Under the pieces are notes generated by a model. That model did not search any database. It was not told the origin of the DNA and worked only from the letters and a program-made list of their open reading frames with translations. A stretch of 19,786 nucleotides of DNA, from positions 1 through 19,786 of the forward strand of contig WHUX01000553.1 in NCBI GenBank assembly GCA_015179025.1. Direction: 5' to 3'. The DNA comes from Terfezia claveryi (lineage: Eukaryota > Ascomycota > Pezizomycetes > Pezizales > Pezizaceae). Both the position numbers and the translations under genes were made by a program. Of the stretch, positions 9,946 through 19,499 are shown piece by piece. How positions within the stretch are numbered: position 1 is the first letter of the stretch; every line of letters begins with the position of its first letter.

Positions 9946-10148
9946 GTGCCAACCAGACTATGACAAGACTAGACTAGACCCTGGTCACCTGAGTTTGACC
10001 ATTGTTCTTGGCCATGGATTACGAGATCACGTGCTTGTGACAAAGCCAAGTAAGTCCTTTCCTGGTTACGAACCTAAAGATTCCTAGTCTGGCTTGCACT
10101 AGCCCCTCCTTAAAGATTCCCCTGGAGGGTGTTGTGCCAACCAGACTA
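9946..10148. repeat. Inverted plus direct copies of a 15-bp motif
   Basis: GTGCCAACCAGACTA at 9946-9960 occurs inverted at 10085-10099 (two mismatches) and direct again at 10134-10148 (exact). The first pair frames about 154 bp and could be the ends of a small inverted-repeat element (MITE-like). I cannot identify a target duplication. Confidence 0.5.
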
Positions 10149-10284
10149 AGATTCCCACCTTCCAATTGAAAGAACATTTATAACATAGTCTGAACACACG
10201 CAAGAGCATAATCATACTTGGTAACATTTTATTGGACTCAATGAGCTCCTGATCGAGTCTAACCTTTTTGATCAGCACTTGATC

Positions 10285-10790
10285 AGCACAAGCAAGTCCA
10301 ATTTCCAAGAGGCCGCCAATTTGGTCTGATACACATTTTAATGCATGCATTCGGACATTCAGGAGTCCAAGCGTACACAACACCCGGCTTGGCACAATTG
10401 AGAGTAATGACGCTGCCTAAACCAGATTTTTCCTGAAGAGTTTGTTCCCCAAGTGCATTTTGTTCATTGTTCACTGGCATATCACACAATAATGGATACC
10501 AACGACCGCCTGGATGTATCCCAGAATCACTTACTTTCGTTCTGGGATTTAAGATCGATTATGTTTCCGCTCTTGTGGTCCAACCGGGGACGACATACCT
10601 ACTACGATGGGAGTTTGATAGTCCACCTGGGATTGATCGATCAGGTTCTCAAGACTACGCACGAGAGGAACGAAGAGGTCGTTCTTTGGACACTCAGGGA
10701 CTTGTGCAGCTTGTCGGAGTTCGTCACGTTTGTCTGAATAGTTGTACGTAAGAAGGCCCCAGGGATGCTTCTGTACTGAGCTGACGCAGT
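10285..10790 (-). pseudogene. Possible decayed gene of unknown family
   Basis: The minus strand holds stretches that read like real protein in shifting frames: VQKHPWGLLTYNYSDKRDEL followed by an ordinary mixed-composition run to QVDYQTPIVV (about 10770-10610); then LDHKSGNIIDLKSQNES (about 10580-10530), which ends at a GTAAGT donor-like site; then NEQNALGEQTLQEKSGLG and GSVITLNCAKPG (about 10465-10385). An intron between the last two is plausible. I do not recognise the family. It may be part of the same mobile element as the Plavaka-like relic on the other strand, or an unrelated gene fragment. Confidence 0.35.
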
Positions 10791-13135
10791 GGATCCTTCT
10801 ACTGTAGTATATTATGCGGTGTCAATTTGTGACTATCAGTTCAAGAAGCAGGCTATTATGGTCGCCATCTGCGTAGCAACACCGTGCGAAACAATTGGAA
10901 TCGATTGCCATTGATAATGCACCACTCCCAGAGCAAAGTTCAACCGTCAAACGTCGCCGGCTGGGTAATTGACCGGAGGAAATGCTCACCTCAGCAACCG
11001 ATAGTTTCTTTGGATACCACGATAATATTCTCGTCAGCATCGAAACACGAGACACTAGGGGGAAGTACTGGATGCTCTAGATCCAGCTACATCTGTCGGA
11101 CAGTGTCTTCCACCCAGCCTGCAGGTCGACACGTTATATGTCAGTCATTATTCACTCATATTCGGGACTCGTCATGGAATCCATGGTCACCATTCACGAA
11201 TGCTTATGAATATAAGCTTGCCCGTTCTTCCATGAGAGCAAAACTTCAATGCGACAGATTGACCGATTTTCCACATGAACTGCTCTCTATGGATGCTTTC
11301 AGGACACTAGCAGTCGGGTACAAGTCTGGTTATACGTGGCGTAAGAAATGCGTAGATTGGTAGACCAACCGGAGTGGCGGAATGGGACGTGGATTTTCAC
11401 CTGCAACAGGCGTCCAATTTTTTATAGAGATGCTATTGAGTGCATTCGGTATCTTCTCCGCCAGAAGTGTATGCCCGGGATCTGGTATCGCACCAAGGCG
11501 TGAGTTGATCTACACAGCTCTAGAGTTACACAGAGATGCATTGGCGGAATGGTGGTGGATATGCAGGTATGTTTTGACGGATAGTTACTACAAATTCGCT
11601 TTGTTACCAGACACTTACGAGCCACCAGATGACCCTACCATTGGCACCACTCTCATACCTATCCTAATAACGTCCTATCAAACATGCTTGACAAACTTTC
11701 TGGGGATAAAAATTGTGGCCGATTTTCATGAGTTTGGGAAACATTCCTTCTGATGTGCGAAACAAGCCATCCAACCAAGCATGGATTCTGATAGCTCTGT
11801 TGCCAATTGGCCCTAAACGAACTAAGTCTCTGAGTGGATTTCGGTTCAGGACCAGGAATATGATGGTTTAGAAACGCAACACCGACTCATCGAACGAATA
11901 TTAGCCCCCTAGTCCAAGTTTTTAATGTGAGTTTCCGTCCGTCCAGCAGACGTTCTAGGGCTATCGCTGACTCATGAAAGGCCGGCGGATGTGAGATGGT
12001 CTGTGGGGACGAAAACATCCGGCGCTGTGTCCCTATTTTATCAGCATGGCTTGCAGATCACATGGAGAATGTTAATATCATTGCATCAAAGTCAACGGTG
12101 TGCAATTTGCGTAGCGAGCCGAGATCAGCTTGGATTGGCCCAAACGACCGTATAGTGACCGTGATCATGCTGCCTATGAGCGTCTTTGGGAAGCTAGTGA
12201 TAATGATCGTAAGTTGTAACTGGATAAATATGCTGGAGGAGGTAACTAATTTAAGTATGTGCCAAACAGATTAGCTAAGCAGATTTAAACCGATCCAGAA
12301 TGCACTTTGGGGCCTCCCAAATGTCCACCCACCAACAATAGTCTGAGCAGATATACTTCATAATATACTTTAGGAGTCCAAAAGAATATTATGATTGGTG
12401 CAGGGGTTTTTGGGGAAACATAAATGCCTTCCCATTTTCGATGAAATATGGGGCAGTTTACCACCATATCTAGAGTTTAACCCACCAAAGAAGCAATATC
12501 GCCTAATTACAATATGGAGTAGTATAGAAATGTGAGGGGTAGGAAGAGTAATACTTCGTGTTTTACAGCCGATGCGTCAGAGGAGGACACCAGTCGTCTA
12601 CCGCCTGCTGCTCAGAGTGATTTGAAAATTGCTATTCGAGCTATTCGCGCCTATCGATTCTGTCTGATTGCCCAATATTGAAGTCATACACTGGAGACTA
12701 TCAAATATATGTGTCACGGGGTGACATCCAGCCCTACCAAAGGTACTTGGACCCTTATAGAACGACCCTAGAATCTATATGAACTCTACGTATACTCTTA
12801 GTAGTATGGTGCAAACGTTTCTAATACTTATCTATAAGAGTTAAGTATATGAAACGGGTATGAACCTCGGAGTAGTTTATAATCATCCTAGATGGTTAAG
12901 ACACTTATGGAACGTCCATAGACCCTTGAGGGAGCTACGGTTCAAGATTCATAAAAATCCGATTAACAGTTCAATAGTTATACTCAGATTAATATGCTGA
13001 CTATATACATATATATGCTAGCTATATATTGGCTGTTACCCTGAAGTCTTGGCGTTACCCTGAATATTGAATTATTACACTGAACTGCAGGAAAATAATT
13101 CGGTAAAAATAATTAAAAAAATGAAGCCATGAGGG

Positions 13136-13156
13136 CGCACTTTAGACCAAAGTGCG
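13136..13156. repeat. Hairpin palindrome in LTR copy C
   Basis: CGCACTTT, loop AGACC, AAAGTGCG; the same palindrome as in copies A and B read from the other strand. Confidence 0.7.
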
Positions 13157-13872
13157 TCCGGTGACACTATAAGGGAGTGCGCTCAGGACAAAGGCCAAAG
13201 ATAGGGCCAAAACATAAAGTTCTCCGAATTTAATGTTTCAAGGTTCTATCTAGGCCTACTCTTCGTCCTGATTCCATTTCTGCAATCCTTTTAATGATCG
13301 GAGTTAAACTCATGGAGATATAAGACTTTTAATATGGTCATATCGGTCCACGAGGAGGTTTACTTATTATTGGTAATAACTCCATGAATAATTTGGGTAT
13401 CGAGATAAACTAAGATTCCATAATCTTCTATGCGTTGATACCTTTCCAATGGTAATCTACTTGTGACCCACGGTTCTCTATTCATAGAGTTATGTGCAGT
13501 TGAAAATTATTTTCAATGGACACTAGATACTATTAAGTGAATATTGCCGGAAACATAATTAGATGCCTTCGGATATTGTCGGATGGTAATTCGATAGTAT
13601 CGGGGATTGGTAACGTATCTGAAATTGAATTTAGTTGTCTCGGATAAGAATTCTTTAATGAGATAAGCGAGCTATAAGCGAAGTACGTATAACATGCAGA
13701 CATGGGAATATTCTCTATGTTCGGGTTAGTAACCTATGACAACGAGTGCAGATAGCAACTGTATTAACAAAGGTATGGATGGCATAACACTTAGGAAGAA
13801 ATTCCAAGGTGATAGGTAGGCCCGCATTTTATAAAATATTTTATCATAAGAATATCTACGAACACCGCAGGA

Positions 13873-13880
13873 TATAAATA
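13873..13880 (+). promoter_or_regulatory. Candidate TATA box of LTR copy C
   Basis: TATAAATA, 293 bp before the right end, a fitting place for a U3 promoter with transcription starting some tens of bases downstream. Used here to orient the LTR; not otherwise supported. Confidence 0.45.
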
Positions 13881-14664
13881 GTGCAAGTAGTTCTGGTTGA
13901 ATTTATTCTACCACGAGCGAGTATTCGAAAGCAAGAGCACCTTGAGTACACAAAGCCTACAAAGTTCTAAGTCTTGAGTTAACTTTACGTTTAAGCGACA
14001 TAGGATATATTTTGTGTTGTGAAATAAGATCCGTTGTGAGGAACTACTGTTGGACTAAACTTTACTGCTATAGGATTGATATTCTGTGTTGTGGAATAGA
14101 TATCGTTGCAGCAGGAAATTACGGCCGTCCTAATAGTCGCAAGAGCGCTATCAGTCAATAAGGCCCCGTGACAATATGTCTAAGTACCTGGAGGATTTCC
14201 ACAAGTACAAACATGTCTTTGCAGAATTTCATACTTCTAAGTCAGATTACAAGCGAGCTAAAGGAGCGTCTAAAGATATGGCTGCTTCTCAGGCTTGTCA
14301 AAGCATGATTTCCAGTTATTTTGAAGTCACTGCAAGAAAGAATGTAAAGGAAGCATCTGTAAATCGACAAAAACAGCAAAACTTAGTACAGGAGATTCTA
14401 GGCCAAGTGACATTCAACTACCCAAAGTTGCACTTGCTAATACATTATGCTGAACAAGTTGTACATTTTGGAACACTACTCCAGTTTTTTACCGAGATTA
14501 CAGAGGCCCTTCTCAAGCCTCTAAAAGACGCTTATCGCCACTCGAATAGAGTTGATGCCAGTTCGCAGGTTCTAGATAGTCATGTGAGGGAAGGTGCATT
14601 TAAGATATTAGAGTTGAATTTGTATGCATGGGATAAGGAGTTAAATTTGAGAAGTGAATATTAA

Positions 14665-15735
14665 GAGCCTGGTGGCAACATTGGAGAAAAGCAACTCTGG
14701 TAAAAAAGTAAAACTCGGAAATCCAGTATTGCGAGGGCAGAAGTAGGCTCAGAGTAGTAGTCCAGAAATGTTCACAATCCTGGCAACTATACTGAGGATC
14801 CTGAACTTGGTATCGAAGTTCCAGAAGTACATGAGATTGAATGGTAATTTAGAGGGGATGGGAGGGGAAATTGGGTAGATAGGAAGGTACTGGGGAGAAT
14901 ACTTCAATAGCATTACGGTTCTAGTTCAACAATTTCAGGGGGATGGCACCGAAATACATTATGTGTAATGGACTGGTAATTAGGGATTACGAAAGATAGG
15001 AGATATGCGAGCAGATTGGGTTTGGGTTCGGCGGAGACTAAAATGTGAAAACTCCAATGGTAAACTGAATGGGAGGATGGTAGGAAGGTTAGAAGAGCTG
15101 TTTAGAGTATAGGACAGGATACAGGGTGAATATAAGGTAACATATATAAGGTTAATGTGAGTAAAGAGTCCAAGGAGACCACATAGTAAGGAAGGGATGA
15201 TACGAATAGAATTCAGAAACAAGCAACTCGATATGCATTTGTAAAAATTTTAGATATAGAGGGGATGGCTCATCTGATACTATTGGAGAAGAGGAGGGTT
15301 TGGTTGGTAAACAACAGGATAGATTCAGTATATAGAATGAGTTGTATGAATAGAATTGAATTAGTTATGATCTAAAAATCAGAATTCTCAAAGTGATTGT
15401 TTGTGAATGCAGTATGAGCAGGGATATTGTGAAGGTCTAAGTTAAGATGGTGAGAGTCCAGGATGAGTACAATAGATCTGCGCACTAGTGGTAATAGCAC
15501 GAGTGTGGTCAGGATCTAGATGAGGACTGGGTATTATTAGGACGCCTGGTGACCTCATGTGGCAAAACCTGAAGCACTCAGTGCCGAGATGTCAGACTAC
15601 ATCTTTCAGCGTGGGACGTTAGACTACAACTAGTTGCACTGTGGTAACGAAACCTCTTGGAGGTATCAGGCACCCAGCTAGCAGGCAACTATCATTAGGA
15701 TGCTTGGTGATAGTATTGCGGCATAAGAAAATCAT
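14665..15735 (+). other. Decayed 3' part of the Plavaka-like element, then unassigned sequence
   Basis: After the TAA at 14662-14664, coding-like pieces continue on the plus strand: GIEVPEVHEIEW (about 14810-14845), then VKILDIEGMAHLILLEKRRV and WLVNNRID (about 15240-15325). These resemble the C-terminal end of Plavaka-type transposases but are separated by stops and shifts. From about 15400 to 15735 I see no gene. A short direct repeat is present: ATTAGGACGCCTGGTGACCT near 15537, repeated with changes near 15694. Element ends were not found. Confidence 0.45.
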
Positions 15736-16145
15736 TCTTGATGCAGCTAGCACTTCTATATAAAACAACCTTCTCATAAGCTAGATCATAAGTTTTTAGA
15801 GCTATATGAGGTACTATTAGGGAATGTAGGCACTTATACCTACTAGTTAAAGTTCTCTAAAGACATCAAATGCCATCTGGTTGTTTATGTCTTGGATATT
15901 AAACCAGTCACTAATAATCCTCTCACCAAGCAAAAGCATCTCCCACCTCCTCCTATAGTGATTATAGGTGAAGAAAAGTAGAAGGTTGAGGAGGTACTAG
16001 ACTCTAAAAAGTACTATAGGCAAGTTTAGTATAAGGTCAAGTAGGTAGGAAACAAGAAGACTATCTGGCAATCTACAAAGGACTTAGAGAATATATAGGA
16101 TTTAGTTATCTATTCTACTAACAATACTTTAAGAAGCCTTACTCA
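15736..16145 (+). pseudogene. Ty3/gypsy integrase tail with chromodomain, heavily mutated
   Basis: The frame shows the end of a chromovirus-type polyprotein. LDAASTSI comes first, then, after a shift, KLDHKFLELYEVL, NVGTYTY, LKFSKDIKCH (the conserved integrase C-terminal segment that in the family reads LDxKxxGPYxV...YxLxLP). Next are a Pro-rich linker (KHLPPPPIVIIGEE, about 15925-15975) and a chromodomain-like part: KVEEVLDSKKYY, YKVK, VGNKKTIWQSTKDLEN (about 15984-16100). Every internal stop in the chromodomain part is TAG at places where the family has Trp or Gln, which fits C-to-T mutation on either strand. Only the 3' end of the element is present. The chromodomain would have targeted integration to modified histones. 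Confidence 0.85.
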
Positions 16146-17352
16146 GTCAACTAAGGTCATGACTTTGTATTCTTATTATTGTTTTTATTATTATCTATAG
16201 TACAAGTAATAAGTCTTTATTATTATTTAGAGTTGGAGTTCTTGTTCTTGCAATTGTTGTTGTTTTCTATATTGATTTTGCCAGTTGTCATACCCAAAGC
16301 CTCCTTATCACTGAAGCTCTACTCTAAAGGGAGAATAGTATCACAATAGCATACTTGGTTGTCTTTATCATCATCTACAATCATAGATAATAGGGTGTTG
16401 CTTTAGTCCTATTTAACACTTAGACAGTATCCTACCTAAGTGTTATATTGTTATTTATTGATTATCTCTTATTATTGTCCTAGACATTACCTGTGATATA
16501 GATAATAGGTTATTGCTATCCTGCTTGGCTTCTGAGATAGATCTCAGAAAGCTTATTCCTTCTATTACTCTATCTCAGAATCATATATATATAGCTTCTA
16601 TCCCTTATACTATTATTAGATCCCTATCCAATGTCTTGTATTCTAATATAGACCTTGCCTCTGTCTATGAAGGTGTACTCTCTTATATACCCTCTCATCT
16701 TACCTAGTCCTGTAAACAACTCTGCAGTACAGCTGCCTCTCTCTAATATATACTGCAACTACTTCCATATATCTAATACCCTTACTCTCTACCTCTCTTG
16801 CCTTCTACCTTTGCTCCCTATCCTAGCCTTCCCCTAATCACACAAATAGTGTTTTTATATATATCTTATCCTAGCCCTGCCTTTGTCCTAGTATATCCTT
16901 TGGTTATCTTATTTCTAAAGTTTATATTACAAATAGTATATAAATAAATTTCTTTATTTTTAGCTTATCTATACTTTAAGGAATTCTTTTACTATAAATT
17001 TTCTATTTAATTAATATCTAAGTTAATTTAAATAGAAAATACTAATAGATTTTATATATTTAAAATTATTTAAATATCCCTAAATATAAGAATATATATA
17101 CTATAATTACTAAGACAATTTAAATATTGCATTATAGCAGCAACTAAGCTAAAAGTAGTAATAACACTAATATAATAATACTAACAGTTGGTGGCATGGG
17201 TCTTAATAGCTATTATTATAGTATAATATTTTGATCAAGAATATATTAATACCTATTATAATATTATATATAAAGATATGTATATATATAAGTAGGTATG
17301 TTATAATTATATTGCCAGTTTTTATAAATACATACCTTATCTACAAACAACT
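16146..17352. other. AT-rich sequence, possible 3' LTR of the Ty3/gypsy relic
   Basis: No gene is seen. TGTCATACCC at 16286, about 140 bp after the chromodomain relic, is a plausible start for that element's 3' LTR. I cannot find a matching end or a duplication. The rest is low-complexity, rich in TA, CTA and TAT, consistent with heavy C-to-T decay. Short open frames here are by chance. Confidence 0.4.
16998..17040. repeat. AT-only inverted repeat (cruciform-prone)
   Basis: ATTTTCTATTTAATTAA is followed by an 8-nt loop and then the reverse complement with one extra base (TTAATTTAAATAGAAAAT). The stem is about 17 bp. It may be an element end or simply a strong structure in AT-rich DNA. Confidence 0.6.
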
Positions 17353-17430
17353 ATGCCTCCAAAATGCAAGTGTCCTTCAGAGGCTTTTCTATTACCAAAG
17401 GCTTCTCCAAAAGAATGCAAATATTCTCTA

Positions 17431-17664
17431 AAGCCAAAGGTAGCTCCAAAGCCAAAGACAGCTCTGAAGCAAAAGGCAGCTTTAAAGCCAAAGGTAGCTT
17501 CAAAGCCAAAGCTAGCTCTAAAGTTAAAGGCAGCTTCAAAGCCAAAGGCAGCTTCAAAGCTTAAGACAGCTCCGAAGCTAAAGGCAACTCTAAAGCTAAA
17601 GGCAACTATAAAGCTAAAGATAGCTCTGAAGTCAAAGGTAGCTCTAAAGCTAAAGGCAGCTTCA
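17431..17664 (+). repeat. 18-bp minisatellite, 13 units, coding a Lys-rich repeat
   Basis: The unit is AAGCCAAAGGTAGCTCCA-like and encodes K-P/L-K-x-A-S/L/P. Thirteen full units are counted, with a partial one after. Differences between units are mostly C/T and G/A. The array lies in the N-terminal part of the piggyBac-like transposase frame. Because its codons are AAR, GCN and CTN or CCN, other frames on both strands are also open, which creates misleading open frames. Confidence 0.85.
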
Positions 17665-18109
17665 AAGCTAAAGGCAAAAAAATATAAAGCTTTAGTAGAT
17701 TTGGACCTGAATGTACTGATATCAGAAGTATATACACCAATACTACTAGAAGAGTACATACTATTAGAATATTATAAGTATGGTACAAAATTGCTACTTT
17801 TACAGTAGCTAACCTCCTCAATTAAGTGCTTTAGCTACTTTTTTGACTTGAAGCTCTAGGAGGTTCTATGTGATGGCACCAATACATATTAAGCCTTTAA
17901 AATACAGCACTCAGGCTATAGGGTCTAGTAAGTAAACATGGAAGCTAGTAACTATTAGGGATCTCAAGATATAGATAGAGCTTGTTATCTATATTAGTAT
18001 TATTAATTGTCTATGTGTAGAGGACTACTGGGTAGAATGCATATGGTAGAAGCCTATAGATATATAATAGGATTAACTCAATTTCAGCAAATTCATTAAT
18101 ATATTTATA

Positions 18110-18250
18110 TATTGATACTAGTAAGTGCACTAGCACCAGTATTGCTAGTAGCACTAGCTTTATTATCAGTAGTACTAGCAGTACCAGCTTTACTAGTAGT
18201 ATCAGCATTGCCAGTAGTACCAGTGCTAGTAGCTCATTACCAGCAGCACT
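18110..18250 (+). repeat. Ser/Thr-coding low-complexity tract 1
   Basis: Repeating AGTA/CTAGCA/ACCAGT words encode STSIASSTSF and similar Ser/Thr/Ile/Ala runs. The position matches the variable linker before the catalytic core of piggyBac-like transposases. No clean period is visible. Confidence 0.65.
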
Positions 18251-18509
18251 AGTATAGTATAAGAAGCTTAAACTGGTAGCATCTATACTAGCCAATTCTT
18301 TTAGATCAATATATATATATCAAGCAGTTATGTAATTGATGAGATAACAGTACAGTATATAGGGTACTTAAAGTACTCATTAAAAATGTCAAATAAGCCA
18401 ATTAATAAGAGGTATAAGATATTCGCCATATATAATTATAGCTATACATATGGCTTTAAATTCTACTTTAAAGTTGATAGACCTTTTAGTATAATTGGAA
18501 TTGTATCTA

Positions 18510-18785
18510 CTATCATACTTCTGCTACCTCTGCTACCAATATCTCTGCTGCTTCTACTGCCTCCACTACCAATGCCCCACTACTCTGCTACCTCTACTAC
18601 TTCTTTCTCTACCTCCACTACCTCCACTACTAATGTTTCTGCTCTACCTTTACTAATACTTCTACTGCCTCTATAGCTAATACCTCTACCACCCTACCAA
18701 TACTTCAGCTGCCCCTACCAATACTTCAACTAGGTCTAGCAATGCCTTTACCAATGCCTCTACTAATACTTTACTAATGTCTCCT
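18510..18785 (+). repeat. Ser/Thr/Asn/Ala-coding low-complexity tract 2
   Basis: Degenerate repeats of the kind AATACTTCTACTGCC or ACTACCTCC encode runs such as STASTTNA, STSTTSTTNVSA and TNTSAAPTNTST in successive frames. The frame changes inside the tract point to unit slippage. It separates the KMSNKPI segment from the LDSFF segment of the piggyBac-like relic. Confidence 0.65.
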
Positions 18786-19499
18786 CCAATCTAGGATCTT
18801 ACTTTAATATCTATAATATACTTATGACTAGTAAAGCTATTGCCATACTACAAGTGCTAATATACTATATATTTGGATAGTTTCTTCAGCAATACTGTAT
18901 TATTTGTAACTCTTCAAGAGTTAAGTATTAGTACTTATAGTACTACATCTAAAGCTTAGCTTTTAGTTAAACTATAAGCATATAAGGATAGAAGTAAAGA
19001 TTTTGAGTGGGGTAACTTAGCCTCTATTTCTAGAGATAATATCTTATATATATGATGGCAAGATAATACTAGGGTTTTCCTTATAACTATATTTCATAAT
19101 CTTAATAATAGTGTAATTACAAATCAAAAAAGACCTAAAAAGGTATTTTTGCTATTTATAAGGTATTTGGTACTAATGTATGGAAGCTTCTTACAATCCT
19201 CTTATAATTAATAATTTCAACAATCATATAAAGAAGGTAAATATTGCTGATCAGTTGTAATTATACTATATATAGCTAGCAAGTCATTATTCATAGCTAC
19301 TACTTTTTTATTGGCTATTAGATACAAACTTGTAAATAGCTATATATTGTATTATATATATAATCCTTCTATATTGCATAAGGAGTTTAGGCTTAATATA
19401 GCTCAAGCATTATGGAGTACTATACCAATACCAGTAGCTTCAAGTTCAAACCACTTACCTGTGCTTGTCAAAAAAAAGCTTATCAATTCTATAAAATAG

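Larger units (their letters stand above)
9404..10284. other. Non-coding stretch with short repeats
   Basis: No gene is convincing here. It lies upstream of the minus-strand start at 9403 and could hold that gene's promoter. It contains a 26-bp direct repeat, inverted and direct copies of a GTGCCAACCAGACTA motif, and several CCTAGTCTAGTC-like words. These suggest remains of one or more small non-autonomous elements. Confidence 0.5.
12712..14173 (+). mobile_element. Solo LTR, copy C (1462 bp), target duplication ATATG
   Basis: The element begins TGTCACGGGGTGACATCC and ends GGCCCCGTGACA. The perfect duplication ATATG is at 12707-12711 and 14174-14178. The terminal inverted repeat TGTCACGGGG is complete in this copy. 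It is the reverse complement of copies A and B. The plus orientation is inferred from a TATAAATA box 293 bp before the right end. It splits the Plavaka-type transposase in the sense direction. The downstream part of that gene begins with an ATG created within the duplication. Confidence 0.92.
10814..14664 (+). pseudogene. Plavaka-type transposase relic, split by a solo LTR
   Basis: Plavaka transposases are fungal cut-and-paste enzymes. Family-like segments appear in the expected order but in changing frames: SSWNPWSPFTNAYEYKLA (about 11170-11220); RPIFYRDAIECIRYLL (about 11410-11456); GTTLIPILITSYQTCLTNF (about 11643-11700); LGNIPSDVRNKPSNQAWILI (about 11735-11795); VCGDENIRRCVPILSAWLAD (about 11999-12060); RDHAAYERLWEASDND (about 12160-12210); ADILHNILLGV-like (about 12350); WSSIEM then GVGRVILRVL (about 12515-12565); and AIRAIRAYRFCLIAQY (about 12630-12680). 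After the LTR comes KYLEDFHKYKHVFAEFH, then FNYPKLHLLIHYAEQVVHFG and TEALLKPLKDAYRHSNR (14410-14547). Joining 12711 to 14179 restores LETIKYMSKYLED. An intron with a GTATGT donor near 11565 is possible. Many frameshifts and stops are present. The start is approximate. Confidence 0.8.
17353..19499 (+). pseudogene. piggyBac-like transposase (DDE_Tnp_1_7 type), heavily mutated
   Basis: The enzyme family excises and inserts at TTAA. The frame opens MPPKCKCPSEAF, runs through a Lys-rich repeat, and continues past a TAG (17806) into SSIKCFSYFFDLKL and VLCDGTNTY. Next come WKLVTIRDLKI and CVEDYWVECIW (about 18020), FQQIH, a Ser/Thr-rich linker, and LKLVASILANSFRSIYISSS leading to IDEITVQYIG with the first catalytic Asp (18338). 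Then KMSNKPINKRYKIFAIYNYS (18383-18440), a second Ser/Thr-rich insertion, IYLDSFFSNTVLF with the second Asp (18876), FEWGNLASISRDN, WQDNTRVFLITIFHNLN, and KVNIADQL (about 19234-19257). The family has VDIADQ in that last motif, so a needed Asp is now Asn. KEFRLNIAQALWSTIPIP lies near the end. At least two frameshifts and about a dozen stops are present. Element ends were not found. Confidence 0.88.

Noticed and set aside
10822..11055. Minus-strand 77-codon open frame
   Set aside because: It overlaps the plus-strand segment that reads IAIDNAPLPEQSSTVKRRRL and leads into Plavaka motifs; no features of its own.
12712..14173. A DNA transposon or MITE with TGTCACGGGG terminal repeats
   Set aside because: Short TG...CA termini, a 5-bp duplication and a TATA box placed as in a U3 region fit a solo LTR better. 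No transposase-type long inverted repeat is present.
14176..14664. A stand-alone 162-codon gene
   Set aside because: Its ATG lies in the ATATG duplication of LTR copy C, and the frame continues upstream of the LTR; it is the C-terminal part of the split transposase.
17337..17759. Phe/Ala-rich minus-strand protein over the minisatellite
   Set aside because: It arises because the 18-bp repeat lacks stops on both strands. The plus-strand frame continues into transposase motifs; this one does not.
18110..18250. CRISPR-like or satellite array
   Set aside because: There are no constant repeats with unique spacers and no fixed period; it is Ser/Thr-coding low complexity.
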